Made by a program: the position numbers and the translations under genes | The notes under the pieces: model-generated | Told to the model about the DNA's origin: nothing | Seen by the model: only the letters and a program-made list of their open reading frames with translations | The model's database searches: none | Assembly: GCA_038380795.1 (NCBI GenBank) | Contig: CM076266.1 | Coordinates: 45,096,425-45,160,424 of the forward strand | Origin: Pyrocephalus nanus | Lineage: Eukaryota > Chordata > Aves > Passeriformes > Tyrannidae | DNA: 64,000 bases | Direction of reading: 5' to 3' | Shown: piece after piece, positions 1 through 13,500 of the stretch | How positions within the stretch are numbered: the first letter of the stretch is position 1 | Layout of the letters: each line of letters opens with the position of its first letter

Positions 1-1500
1 CGTGCAGGGTTTAGAAGCAGAAACAGGTAATAATAGCCAAACCACTATCTACTTCAGCAGATTTTCACACCTTCAATAGATTCTCATTTTTTATTTTGCC
101 TTCAATGAGGAACATCCAGAAACAACAGTTTGTCTAAAGGGAACATAGTAGGTGCTGTTAAAAGTTTTATTTAAACATGTTAGACTCACTCAATTTTGCA
201 CACCTCGTTTACACCTCAGGGGAGCAATTGTACCAACAGAAATTCAGGACAGAAGAAAGGGTGCTATATGGGACTGCAGTCAGGAAAACAAATCTATTTT
301 TTATCTACTGAATGGAAAACTTGGTACTTTACATATTCTCTGAGATAAAGCGTGGCATGAAAATGATGTACAGGGAATTTAGTGACTCTAAAGAAAGTGA
401 TAAATATTCATTGAAAATAATCTATGAGGATAAGGAAACGCCTTTTTGGCAAGTAAAATGCAATTTCAATATTTTATGGGGGATTATTTCAGATACATGT
501 TTTGAATTAATTAAAAAAAAGACCTTAGAAGTGATCCAAAAACAAACACGGTTGTGAATAGACATAGCAAGAAAACAAGATTTTAATTTTGTGGGAGTTT
601 TTGATGTTTTGGAAGTTATTTTTGGTCTGTGTTGGAATGAAACTTACATTTAGAGTGATAAGGAAAATCATATACATTACTAGAAATACATGTTCAGGAT
701 CCTGATCACATTTGTTTAGAGAGGACATATGAGCCTCTGTTATTTATCTTTTGCTTTATGTATTTTGTTAACACATTTTATTTGGGAGAAATTTTCTTTG
801 TCAATGAGCATGTCCACTTGCAAAAGTATCTCACTTAAAAAGTCTGCAAAGCAGCCACATTTGTGAAACACTGGTTTCTCTCATTACATCTGCCTGTCTA
901 TTTCTAAGGTAAATTATTCTTACTTTGGAACTCTTTGGTGAGAGGGGAACCCATGGAACTTTAAATCCTTTGCTGAGGTGTGTTTCAGTCAGTAGTAATG
1001 GTCACACGTACTTCCAGATTCTTGCAGAGACTGGCACACTAACTTTTTAGGAAAATTGAAGCTGCTGTTAAAATGAGTCTGAAAGTTAACCTGTCAAAGA
1101 AGAGAAAGGAGGAAAAACTGTTAACCAAAATCTCACATGGCCAGTAGCCAGTGAAGCTTGTTTTGAAAACAATTTGTTTAAGAGCTACGGTGTAAAGATT
1201 TCATCTACACAGATCAGAGCCTCTTTGCTTTTTCCCTATGGTGGCCCCTTAATTCTCTGTTAATGCTCTCCAGGTGTGATTGTGACTTCTGCCTTCACCG
1301 TTAAGGATTTCCAACCCTAACTGGCTTTTTGTCAGCCTAACCAGCATAATAGTAGTGACTCAGGGAAATGGCTTCAAACCCCAGGAACTGTTTTCTATAG
1401 GAAGCAGTGTCTCCTCTCTTAGTGCTGATGGTCCTGCATAAGGCTGTGCCCTCACAGTAATACTTAATTTGTCCACTTATGGATTTTATTACAAATCACT
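1..1500. other. unique AT-rich noncoding DNA
   Basis: No gene, repeat family or RNA gene is recognisable here. The longest open frame is about 80 codons with ordinary AT-driven composition, and no pair of splice-like borders frames a coding-looking block. It is ordinary bird intergenic or intronic sequence as far as can be read. Confidence 0.6.
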
Positions 1501-1770
1501 GTGAGTGTAGGAAGTTCTCAATATTATTGCCAAACACAGGAAAGTGCTTGTGGCTGCACGGCCCTTCTTTCATCAGTCCTCCCGCAATTCTTTCATTTGA
1601 TTGACGAATTGATACAGCACAAGGGACCGTGCTACAGAACTGTGGGCCGTCCCCCTGAATACAGCTGCAGTGCTGAATACAGCAGACTCTTTGAAGAAGC
1701 AGTTTCTTTGCATTATTTACATTAAATAGGTGACCTTGAATAGCTCCACCTTCTAAAAAAAAAAAAAAAA
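1501..1770 (+). other. GC-richer block ending in A16, origin unknown
   Basis: This block is visibly richer in G and C than its flanks and stays open for 74 codons (1501-1725, no ATG at its start). An 18-base imperfect tandem sits at 1655-1690, with CTGAATACAGC at 1655-1665 and again at 1673-1683. The block is followed by 16 A residues at 1755-1770. A GC-richer segment followed by an A tract is the layout of a retrocopy or SINE-like insertion, but I recognise no parent gene, find no clear target-site duplication and see no polyadenylation signal in the right place. It could equally be unique DNA beside a chance A tract. Confidence 0.3.
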
Positions 1771-4689
1771 GTCAACAAAAAAGCACAAACAAAACTAAAC
1801 AACCCCCCAAAACCACAAGAAACACATGCAGTGCAAATAAAACATAGACTTGAAAAATAAATGTCTTTTTTTTTTTTCATCCATACTCCTTCCAGCCATC
1901 TTCCATTATCCATCAAAATTCTGCTAGTGCCTAAGTGTCATAAATCTAGCTCTTTTCCATTAATGGAGCTATGACAATATATTTGAGTTTTCTATCAGCG
2001 AATCAAAGTACAGGAATTATCAAACTATGCTTCAGAATATGACACCACGCACATATACATAATAAGTAGCTAGTAGAGTGTTCTAAGCTCTTTATTTCAA
2101 CTAGCTTAATTTTGGATCTTATCCCAATGTTTTATAAAAATAGCATGCACATTTTCCTGGCAAACAGTTAAAAACTGGACGTGAAGATGAGAGATTTGCT
2201 TCAGCTGTATTTGATGAGAGATATGTTTCAACCTAATGCAACTGCTAATGGTCTGAAAGAAGATTTACCATTCCTGTAAGTATAAAGACAGCACTGCTGA
2301 GACTGCAAGAATAAGAAATAGTCATTTCATCAAACCACCAATTTTATTCACTAAGTAAGAAGAAATTACTGTCTGATCTATGGGGAAGAGATAGCAGGAT
2401 TATCTCATCTGTAAAAAAATAAGCTCAAAATAAAGTCAATAAAGCCAACAGAGTTGAAACTGCCTTCTCATAGATGCAAGACACATTGCTACAAAATGTA
2501 TCTTGAAAAATCGGGCTCTAAGCTTCCCTCTAACCGAGTTAAAAGAAAATAAAATCATGCCCACTGTGCTTCTGTGTTTACAAGTTGAAAGATTCTGTAA
2601 CCTCAGTTAATATCTTCTTTTCCTGTTTTATACATACATCCTTAAAAAAGGAAAAAAAAAATAAAAAAGAAATCTGAGATGTTTTTGCTGGCTTGTAATT
2701 ACTGGAGATCCTTTTACTTTCACATTTCAGTGTTCTTTCTTTGCAAACATTCTCCAAGAAAATGAAATTCAAAAAGTTTTTATCAACACTTGTTAATCAT
2801 TTGAGGCCTACACCACAATAAATTCCTAGATGCTCCAGCAGTTTGTAAAATGCTCACAAGTTCTGATGCTGGATGCATATACAATAAACTAGCACAGCTG
2901 GGATCTTTAGAAATGAGATGAGGAAAAGTCAAGTGAAGGACTGAATGAAAGATAATTGGATTTATGCATCAGTGCCTGGATAGAGAGAGAGAGGGGGAGA
3001 GAGAGACTTTTTGTTCATGGCCATGAGCCAAGAGCTTTTTACTAACATACACATATATTTTTGCAGCAAAAAGAAGAGTGTGGAGATAATTCAAACCACC
3101 AAAGAACTTTAAATTTATTACAAGTGAGAGAAACATATATGCTAAAGAGACCTGGGTCCTTCTCCTTGCACGACTGGAGACTGAATTCAGATTCCATTAT
3201 GCACTGAAGAGGATGATGCAGTTGCTCAGTATAGAAGACCTCTTTTATGATTCAGAAGAAAAGGTAACTTAGTAACTTAGGTGTAGTGCATTGTGCGTGA
3301 CCACGGGCAGTAACTAAGGTGATTAAAAATCTCATCAGCCTCTGAGAAGTCATCTGAGGATGGCTTCTGAATTGCGATAGAGATTTTCCACTTACACTGT
3401 GGGCACAAGTGTTGTCTGCTGTATTTAAAAAGTAATACCTGTCACTCCAGAAGCCAAGTGAATTAAAGGAAAAGAACAACAGTTCATTCTTTAGTCCTGA
3501 AGGGAAGTGTAAGATCCTTGATACATAGGAAAATTAACTTCCCTTCCAAAAAAGGGTGGTTACTTATTTGGAACAGTCTTTGGTTTGTACAATCCTTGAA
3601 ATATATTTAAATTACTTGTAGAGGGCAACTTAGCAAGACTGACATGGAGCTTGGTATTCTGTTCACAATTATCACTATTAATAATAACTTAGTAGAGATC
3701 AAGCCCATACCATAACCCTTCATAGCTTTCAGCATACATGTAAGAGAAATAATGTCCTGGGAACTGTTCTACTACAGCTGATTTTATCTGGAAACCACCT
3801 TTGCACTACCCAGATGTACAGCAATATAAAACCACAGAGAAGTAAAATGCACAGCATTACAGGCTCAGAGAGACCTTAATTTCTCATCATTAGCCACTAG
3901 GCAGTTTTCTCTTTGATACCCTCTTTAATCTCAAAGGACTGCCCATATTGTAGAAGGACCTGTATTTAAAGGATCATGCCATGAAAGACAAAAAATGCAC
4001 ACCACCATCAAATGGGTGTTCTGCGCATACTGACAGTCATAACTAACCCACCAGCCATAGCAAAAAGGCTACTAAAATGGCAGGAAAAAGTAGTAATTAT
4101 ACAAGAAACACTTCAGACTCATAGGAATATGAATATTGCACTCTGAGGAAACTGAGAGCTGGTGACTACCTTGATTTGTCTGAAATGGGTAGGAGTAGGG
4201 CCTGCGGATAAGCAGCTGCATGTGACAAGTTCCTGATGTCTCAAGGATGGGAGAAAAGTCACACCACTTGCCAAAGCCCTGCCTTCATCCTAGAAGGGTG
4301 AGGTCCCTTCATACTTGGTGTCTAGGATGAATAGCCTAAATCCACCTCTGCCCAATGTGACCAGGTGAAGCAAGGGAGGCAGGCAACTGCAAGTGTAGGG
4401 GCAAACCTTAAGGCAATTTTTCCTGCGAAAGACATCCATACTTAATGCTACATTAATACTGATGAGTTTTTTTGTGAAAACAGCCCAGAAGGCATCGAGG
4501 GTGCTTGAAGGCATCCTTTTTATGACTTAAATGTTCCCATCAAAGCTGCTGTTATGTTTGTCAACTGTGATGAAGGAGGTTGCTGTCTGAAGACATCTCT
4601 GTCCTAGTCAGATTCAAAGAAAACAGACACCTGCAAAGGTAAGCATAAAAAACTGTGACATTAGCCTTCACAGTTTTTTCAGAAGCATT
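1771..4689. other. unique noncoding DNA with a short GA repeat
   Basis: An A/C-rich run follows the A16 tract to about 1850. A purine GA microsatellite lies at 2982-3006. A GC-richer stretch at about 4190-4520 holds no recognisable gene; the frame open on the minus strand there is short and does not look like a known protein. Nothing else is identifiable. Confidence 0.55.
2982..3006. repeat. (GA)n microsatellite, interrupted
   Basis: A run of alternating A and G interrupted by a GGGGG stretch, all purine on the plus strand. It is a simple repeat with no coding content. Confidence 0.85.
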
Positions 4690-4768
4690 ATATCTGTGTA
4701 TATGTGTGTGTATATATATATGTATATTTATGCATATGGACATGCACGCACGTGTATACATATATACA
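4690..4768. repeat. TG/TA alternating purine-pyrimidine repeat
   Basis: This is an imperfect alternation of TG, TA and CA dinucleotides, including TATATATATA near the middle and CACGCACGTG towards the end. Alternating purine-pyrimidine DNA of this kind can adopt Z-DNA or cruciform forms, which is general knowledge and not something shown here. The minus-strand frame across it is an artefact of the repeat. Confidence 0.8.
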
Positions 4769-6753
4769 GCCCTCAAAAAGGTTTGGTTCACTTCAAGTTG
4801 TAGATGAAAATTGGAGCACATTTTTATTTAATGAGCTAATTTGTCTTAATAGATAGTACAGTGCTTTCTTTGCATTTCTCTGCATTCTGGGTGAAGAAAA
4901 TGCCACATGGCTGTTACTAAATATAATGTTGAGCTAGTCAGGGAGGAGAACACCAACTGGAGAAAAATATAGAGAGATCACAGAGCTCAATTTAGAAGTC
5001 TGCCTGTCTTTGCAATTCTCCTTTCATCTCATTGCTTTTGTGCTTTTCCTTCATCCTGCATCTGCAATGTATGATGATGAAAGAAAACTCTGTGTAATCC
5101 TTGGTAATCTTTTTTTTTTTTTTTTTTTTGTTCAGGTAATTTCCTCATGTACCAAACAAACAACCAACACTTAAAGCAGATGGTGGGTCAGATTTCCCAA
5201 TTACCAGTGAACATTTTGGTATACACATAATTACGCAAGAGAGCTGGGTATTTCATTATATATGCACTAAAAATACCTGTCTCTCTTGGGTAATCATGTT
5301 TATAGATGCTCTCAGATGCCTTTTGTTTGTCTCAGAGGCTTTTTATAAGAAAGAAAAAGAAGCTTTCATAAAAATCAATTTTTCCCAAATGTGCCGTTAG
5401 ACTTTAAGGGGCTAGTTGGTGAATCTTGGATCCAAGAAAATCACACAAGTTTAATGACGAGTGTTTGGGGAACTGAAATCTACAGATAGAGTAGTAGCCT
5501 CACAGTTTACTTCTGTTTCTAATTGATTTTTTGGATTTGATTTCTTTCAATAAATGTGGTAATAAGATTTAAGGGTTGAAGACCACACACACATACACAA
5601 TTGAAAAGGCCATAAAGGTAGTCTTTTAAAACAAGGCAATAAAGAGGTGACATCAAGCATTCACAGAAGAAATACATAAAATCCTCATGAAGGTTAAACC
5701 TGAATCAAAGTATACTTCTGTGCTTTGACATACGTCTTTTTTGAGAAATGGCATCCAAATATTCACAAACTATTGTACAGTATTTTCCTGTTTGACAATG
5801 AGGCATTATCAGACATTACAGATTGAAGATGCTTTTGTTATCAGTTGATTTTATGAAAAGCTGAAGACTTCTGCAGATAATTTCAATGAGACAGCAATGA
5901 CTGTAGTAAATTTTTGTCAGTCGTTCTTTAAGGAATCATTAAAACAACCTAATCTAAATGCCAGCATGATATAAGCCATAGAACCTCCTAGAAGAACAAG
6001 GAATCACTGCTCATCTTGGCTAAAAAAACCTTTTCATCCCAAACAGTGCATAGAGTATTTTGGGTTTTGCAATAACCTTGATGTGGTGATTATACTATTG
6101 AATTAAGTTAGGCTTACAGTTAAGCTCAGATTCACATTTCATAATTTTTCCTTAAAATGAAAGTGAGATATCAATAGGGGTTTTATACTGAAAACTGTAA
6201 GGATAAGATATATTTCATAGTAATTTTTTAGTTACAGTAAGTGAAAAAGTTTTGAAATTCCAGTTAAGATGTGCATTTTCTCCCTGATGAAAACTGGATT
6301 CTTTTACCTTTAAGGAAAAAAAGTAATATTAGAAAAAAGTATTTAATTGCAGTTGTTGTTCCTTAATGGCTAATGCCAGTTTATGCAGTGTAGAGTGCAG
6401 CATCAGGAATGGTTAAGATGCTGCAGCTTTTAAGGGAGAGGGGTCAAACTGTACACACCTGGTTGTTAAAGACTGACCTCACTGCAGGCAATGACTGCAA
6501 AGAGATACATCAAGAGGAAACTAAGAAAAATAATTCTTTCAAAACATCCCTAGAAAATAAGGTCTTGTTATTTGCTTCATTGCAAGTGTATTGAGTCTCA
6601 TTCTGATTTATTTTCAGTAGACACAACCAGGACTTTCTAAATTTAAATTTTCCTTTCCAGTTCTGTCTGACTGAAATGAAACTTAGCTTTTGGATACAGA
6701 AAATGCAACACTGGCTCCTGCTCATCTCTCTTTACCAAACTCCTGTGTCCTCC
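4769..6753. other. unique noncoding DNA with a T20 tract
   Basis: The stretch holds a run of 20 T residues at 5110-5129 and otherwise AT-rich unique sequence. The T run precedes a GTTCAGG motif and so superficially resembles a splice acceptor, but no open block follows. No gene or dispersed repeat is recognisable before the CR1 tail. Confidence 0.55.
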
Positions 6754-6897
6754 AAAGCTGGAGAACGAAGAATTGGATGGGGCTTTGAGCAACCTGATCT
6801 AGTGGAAGGCATCCATCTCCCTGTGTGGGAGTTAGAAGTCGGTGATCTTTGAGGTCCCTTGCAACTCAAGTTCTTTAATTATTCTATAGTTCTATGA
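6754..6897 (+). mobile_element. CR1 LINE, 3' end fragment
   Basis: This is the last ~140 bases of an avian CR1 (chicken repeat 1) non-LTR retrotransposon. The visible hallmarks, in order, are a GGATGGGGCTTTGAGCAACC segment (end of ORF2), GGTGATCTTTGAGGTCCCTT in the 3' untranslated region, and a terminal tail of two imperfect octamers ending at 6897 (ATTCTATAG then TTCTATGA). The copy is severely 5' truncated, as is usual for CR1 because reverse transcription begins at the 3' tail. Point differences at many positions make it an old, inactive copy. No target-site duplication is evident, as expected for this family. Confidence 0.88.
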
Positions 6898-9800
6898 GTT
6901 AAAAGCTAGATGGATTCCAAATAGTTACAGTAATGTAGATGTATTCCATCTTAAATAGAACTGATCATTGCATGTGATCATTTCCTTTTCTTCCTTATAC
7001 ATAAGCCTTGCTTTTCTAGAAACTGCACTAAGCATTCCTGTTTACCTTATTCATTTTGTTTCTTTGAGACACAATGTTGCAAAAGGATTTTTGTACTTTC
7101 AGAATGTATACCTTTGTAAAGCCTTAGAAATAGAGCACCAAGTACAGCAAAGATATGGCAAATGGAGTTGCAATGGCCTTCACGGAAGCTTTGTAAACAG
7201 CTGAATTGTTGCAACATGAGACTTGTGAAGAAAACAGACATTTATTTATGCATTTTACACACACTGTTTGCAATGCATTGTACTAATGCAATCTTTTTTT
7301 GAGGTCTCTAAAAATTTAGCAAGCACCCATAGAAATGTACAAGTGTTAGTGCTTTATCCTAGCGATTTAAAATCATCAATGAAAGCTGATATCAAGAGCA
7401 CATAATACAGCAAACTAAGTTTTATTGTGAGTGAAGTAATTATTTGTCAGTTATTCAGAGTTCCTGCTTTAACATCAGTCTATTTTTCTCATCATTGTAA
7501 TTTATGCATTTTGCTCTTGGTAAAACAAGGTATTTTTTTTAATGTATCTGCTGTCTATTTTATTTCTTTTATAGCATTAACTTATGCTGGGTAAAATATC
7601 TACCCTGCAACATCAGTCTCATATGAAATAGGAATGAATAAATTCAAGGCGGTGATCAGAAAAGCCTGGTACTCCCAGTTGTGGGACCCTTTATAATGGC
7701 TTACATGAATATTTCAATCATCTAAAATATCACACTGAAAACAGCATGCTAGATCAATGCCCTTTGGAAGGCTGCAGCAAGCCCTTTGTGTAAAGTCATC
7801 ATTTTGTACACGTATTTTAAGATACCTGTGCCATAGGAGCTTGTCTTTTGTGATAGCTTTTGCCGAATTCCTAGGAGTATAGATTTTATGTCAGTTGAGA
7901 GTAGCAGTAATACAGCAGGAACATAATAAAAGTATATCCTGGTGAAAGACCCCATAGAAAAGGGAAAAAACCCCCCCTCTACAGTGTGCGCTTAACTGTT
8001 TCCCATATGATTCTAGGTTAACTTTTATCATTTTCTTTCCCATCACTTAGATATGGCTCAAATAGCATATGGAAACAGTTATTTTCCCTGTTGCAATGAC
8101 TAAAGAAAGAGAGGAAATACTTCAAAATGGTCTTGTACTTAGAGGATCCACAATAAAAAAGTCATATGTTAAACTGTTGACAAGTAGATTGAAACAGTGA
8201 CAGATCGAAGGTAAAAAAGGTCCTTATCAGTGTCATTAGGATGCAACATAGGCTACTACCCTTTTTTCTGTATTTCTTTACAAATTCTTCAAATCTATGC
8301 ACTTCTCCTAGTGCATGGATACGTACGTTATTCCTTAGAGTAAAGGAAAGTATAAAGATGGATAAAGTGGAGCAGTTCACTCACTGTTACTCAAGCCTAC
8401 AAGAATAAAATAGTAAATGTAAGCATTCAGCTCATACTGTAAAATTTGCTCATTTGCTTTTCTATTACACCCTTAAAATTCAGAGCTTCCTTTCCATATA
8501 GAGTTCTCAGGCTATTTTGAGTGGAAACAATGCTATCACCTCTATAGGAAAGGCACTAACTGTTGTCTCACTGAACTTTTGTCTGTCTTTTTTTATTCTC
8601 TGTTGTTTCCCCTAATCTAAATTAATCCAGTGCTGTGTGCTTTACTTCATGGATGGGGGAATGAAACAATTTACTTCAAAAATAAGATAATATTGAAGTG
8701 AATTTCAGTTTTAAATTCCCAGAGCAAAAACATAATAAGCAGTAGACATCAAAACAGCTTCATGTTCATTGGCAAGGGACAGTAAAAAAGCCAGTTCTTT
8801 TTTCTCCTTTATAGAGGCTTTCTCCCAAAAACAGTGAATCCAGTATTTCCTGACACCCTATTTGAAGACTATATTTCCAAGTACAGAACAAGACTGACAG
8901 AATTCTTCTGCCTTTTAGGTATAAAAAATTTAATTTAATTCTATTTCCCTAGGAAGGACAGATGCATATATTGTAAATTTGGAATATCCCTTTCCATCAG
9001 TTGCATACTATCTCAAGATACCCTGTAGGAAACCTTGGAATGGGTCTATACTGTCAGTTAGGTTTGGGTCTCACACTGGACCTACAATCACACCAATTGT
9101 CTGGACTATGGTGCTGGATTTTATTGAGCTGGGCTACCTTCTCCAGGTCATGGGTCATAAAATTGATGACTGCTGAGAGTCTGAATTCTCTCTTTTAATA
9201 TGGTCTGGCAAATAGTTAACCTGCAGTCCTCATATTTAACAGAAGTGCAAGTTAAACTTGTAATAGTTTCACAGTTGCTGTCAGCAGTTCATTTGTTAGA
9301 CTAGACAATAAAAGACTAGTCTTTATTTTAAAAAGCTTAGCAAAGTTTTTTTCTTCAATTCTAATTATTACATAAATCTTTAGCACATGACTTTAGTCTA
9401 CATGTTAATATAATATACAGTCTCTCGTCAGGCACAGTTATACCATTGCTAAAATATGGTGACAGAACTATATACACCATTCTAAGTAATGTTCAATTTA
9501 TAGCTTACATGGATATGGTATCAACTACTTTGATTTATACTGTGTGCCCTCTAGCAATACAATCCAATGTTCTTGCATTTTTTATTGCAGCAAACAGTAC
9601 TCAGTGCATGAAGCTTGCTCAGATTTTCCTATACCAATGACCTGATCTTCTCAGCAAGTTCAAAACTTACAGATATTCTATGACAGCTCCTCTCTCCTCT
9701 CCTGCCTACTCTTACATTAATATTCTTCAAAGTCATTCCTGGAAAAGCAGTAATCTATGACCCATTTTTCCTTAGGCTAAACTGGATGTTCTCGAGTAAG

Positions 9801-10467
9801 CCAATATATTTAATACTTTAGAATGGGATCTATGGCAAATCACTGCCTAGAACCTTTAAAAGTACAATCACTATGTTAAACTGTGTTCATTTTTCTTCTG
9901 CTTTGTCTTTTCCATGTGCTACTTACACTTTTCTCCAGACTGCATTCATAACTTCACAAATAATTTCTTCTCTGATGTTTTCAGAATACCATATCTTATA
10001 GCACTGTTTTCTCTCCTGAGTAACTAAATTATATCCTTGGTAAACTAGCTGCATGTTTTATCTGATTTCATGCAAAGAAAGAAAGTCCAATCACACTGAT
10101 TGTTACCATATTGGGTCTCTCTGTTCTCTTGTCTTCAATCCATTGGACAACCTCCTCAGCTGAACAAGACATGAAAAAAAAAAAAAAAACAAATTATCTC
10201 ACTACAAGTTTTATGAAAATATGAGAGTGCATACAGGGGAGAGATAAATCACTATCCCCTCGGAGAGATGGAGTACTTTGAAGTTCAAAAAGAATTTTAG
10301 GGAAGTTTAACAGGCTTATGGTGTGACACACAAAATCACGACATATCCAAAGGCTGGCTAACATATTCTGATCTTCAGAAATATGCATGTCTTATATACA
10401 TTTATTTCAAGTATAGAAGTAAATTTATTGTTATGTTTTCTAATGAAGTTGTTGAACATTTCCCCTG
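6898..10467. other. unique AT-rich noncoding DNA
   Basis: It contains an A16 run at 10174-10189 and a short perfect inverted repeat at 8297-8316, listed separately. The stretch at 8990-9180 is somewhat GC-richer and open in two frames for 65 codons, but resembles no family I can name. No exon, RNA gene or transposon is recognisable. Confidence 0.55.
8297..8328. repeat. short inverted repeat followed by ACGTACGT palindrome
   Basis: ATGCACT (8297-8303) pairs perfectly with AGTGCAT (8310-8316) across a 6-base loop. Four bases later the palindrome ACGTACGT (8321-8328) carries two CpG sites in otherwise CpG-poor DNA. A 7-base stem arises by chance at this scale, so no function is assigned. Confidence 0.6.
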
Positions 10468-10563
10468 TTGGTTTTTTTTTTGTTGTTTGTTTGTTTGGGG
10501 TTTTTGTTGGGTTTTGTTTGTTTGTTTGTTTGTTTGATTTGGTTTGGTTTGCTTTTTTTTCAG
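10468..10563. repeat. GTTT-rich low-complexity tract
   Basis: The plus strand is nearly all G and T here, built from runs of GTTT, GGTTT and longer T tracts, with no C until close to the end. It finishes with a T-rich stretch and CAG, so it mimics a splice acceptor. The open frame across it (rich in Phe, Val, Leu and Cys) is a composition artefact. Confidence 0.85.
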
Positions 10564-13500
10564 TATTCTCCTAAGGTCTAACTAGAAGGTGAGTAATCAG
10601 AAAACCTGCTTTTCAAGCAATCTATTATTGCATTGTTTAATACTCCATATGGGAGCTCTCCATTAGGGACAGCTTGAACAGAGATCACTTGTTTTAACGT
10701 GACACATTTTCTAAAGAAAAGGAAGCAGACAAAATTAAAGGTGAGATTCCCAACTGATTTTTCTTCCTTACTAAAATCTGATGTAATGTGATTGCTCCTA
10801 CAGTTTGTGTTGAAAGAAGATTCTATACTTGTGCCAAAATAAATGTTTATATCCACTGAAAACATGGATTATAGAATGAGGGGTAGAACAGCTTTTCTGG
10901 CTAATTTAAAAGCAAAATCTAATTTCTACTGATATGTAGTGCATGCCAAGGTGGTTTAAACAAGCTCAGCTGTATACACAGAGCAATCAAATGCAGCTAT
11001 TGGGACAATGGCTTATTGACAGCTAAAAACTAACCATAGAAAGAACAGATGAAGCACAGATAGATCAATAAATAGTAAAAGGTCATCGTTTTTCCTTACT
11101 GCTACCTAGAATCAGTGCAACAATGTCTTGAAAGAGAACAGCAACTTGCAGGTTTTTTTATTTTTTATTTTTCCAATACTGATTTCAGTCAAAAAGAAGG
11201 CAGGGAAAGAACAATAATCTATTTTCTTATAAGAAATCAAAAGGTGCCTTTAAATAAATATTGACACATGGCAGATGTGTCAGTTTATTGTAAAACACTT
11301 TTCTTTTTTAATCACTGTAATTCTACAAATTTTCATCTGACACATTGGTGTGAGCTTTTTAGACCTGATATTATGCATTTCAGTGTAAGAAAACAAAACA
11401 AAACAAAACAGAAGCAACGCCCAATCTCACAAAGACTGCTGTAGAAATCTCATTATTTTAAAAATGAAATAGCACCATGTTATGTTATGTAACTTTAAAG
11501 GTGACAATTTTCATTAGCCTTGAGCTGTAGTGACACACAGACCCTCCTTTCCACCTTGATCACTGTTGTCCTTTAATTGAACCTGAATATTTTATGAGGA
11601 AGAGATAGTAGGAGCATAGCTTTCTGGTCATTATATGATGCTAGCAAGTGCATAATTTAAAACTAAGGGATGATTTCATAGCTCTTAGGAAAACAGCATT
11701 TACTAAAAACACCAAATGCACATTGTAAGAGCATGACATAACACAGTGGAAATGAACACTGCACCTCCCAAATGAGATTCAAAATGTCACTCCATCAGAT
11801 GCAGAACCAGTCAGTCCCAACACAATTTAAATGTAAGAAACTACCTAACAATGTGAAAATCACATACTAAGAGAAAAATCGATCACATATGAAATGCACA
11901 CCAGCTTCTTTCTTCTGGTCCTCTACAGTTCAGAATGGATTGAAAGACACAAGCACAAAAATAAGAAATCAATAGGAAATCATGTCACTCAGTGTCCAAT
12001 TTCTCCTGTTGCATCAGACTTAAAGTATCCCTCTCAAGAAAGAAACCCTTAGTGGCTTAAGTGACTTTTTCTCTAATTATTTCAACAGGGAGTGACCATT
12101 TCTTTTATAGAACATGTGTTGGTTTTCTACAGGTTAGTAACTTCAGAAAACCACAAAATATATATTTTTGGGCATATAAGCTTGACATGATATCCCAAAT
12201 TTAGATATTCCTGAACAGCAAGGGAATATCACTGTTTAAATGTAACTACAATCGATTTGACATTTCTGAGAAGGAAGTTATTTATCAGGCTATGGAATGT
12301 GTGGAGCAGCATAATATGGAGACAAGTTAATAGTCTCTAGAAGAGAGATAGGAATTAGTGCTAAGTGACAAAGTGGATATCATTCATACTAGGATTAAAA
12401 GATGAGTAATACTGAATATTATATTTTGACATTCATCTGATTCTTAGTTGACAACCTGATTCCTAGTTTACAAGTAAGAGGAAGGTAATTGCTAGATAAT
12501 AAATAAGTCAGTGTCTGTTCTCTAGGGTGTCTGAAGGGTATTCTAATTAATGTTTGTGTGACATCACCTCTAAATTGCTTTCCTAACAAAAACACTGGCC
12601 TCTTCAGCTAAAGGGAAACAGCTTCAGAATTTCAGAGAGCTCATCTTCCTGCCAGCCCCTGCAGTTCTCCAGTGGCAGAGAAACCTGTGGGAGGTGACAG
12701 CTAGCTGAGAAGGTACGGTGCCAAAGACACCTCAGAACCACAAGAAGTCATGTTGTTTCCCTTAATTGTTATATGTGGTTATGAGGCATTAACAATGGAA
12801 TCTGAAGTGCATAAAACCTCACAGATGTAGCTCCATATTAGTGATAATTTTATTGTAAACAAGTAGGAGAAGTCTGAACTTACAATTACACATATGCTCT
12901 GTTCCAGTAAACCATTGTTCCTGTGATTATTATTATTATTTTGGGTTTACATTGTTAGATTATATATCTTGCTATATCAATACGATCAGGAGATGAAATA
13001 AAATATGTGACAGAACCAGAATGCCATCAGCAAACTTTAAAAGAATTTTTTAGATTTTTTATTTACTTTTCTGCCTTCAGGATAGAGGCTGACTAGTTGG
13101 AATGGATTTTTACATCACATGCAAAAGGAACTGAGAAATTCTTCCTTGATTCCAACCATGTACAGAAAGCATGTGCTTTTCTATGTGTGGCTTTATGTAA
13201 ACACACATTGATGAGATCAGACCTGGCCACAATACTCAGAATATTTTCTGATTGCATCCAAACTATATATTGACATTCACTGTCCACTGACCTTCTTTCT
13301 GTCCTTTTCCAAATAATGTTTTAAATAACGTGTGTGAGGCTCTGCTTCCTTGCTGCTCTATCTTAAATCACTAGGTATTTCATAAGAAAAAATGAATTTT
13401 CAGAAGAAAAAAAAGAAAAAAGAAAGCCTTCAATTTTCAGCGTCAATAAGAAATTATTCCTTTTGTGGGAAAAGAAATTGTGTTTCTTTGTTTGGATTGT

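Noticed and set aside
2395..2430. CTCATCTGTAAAA word recalling a MIR or L2 3' end
   Set aside because: It is too short and isolated; surrounding sequence shows no colinear match.
10440..10570. Hydrophobic open frame resembling a membrane protein
   Set aside because: The Phe/Val/Leu/Cys-rich reading comes from the GTTT-rich low-complexity tract.
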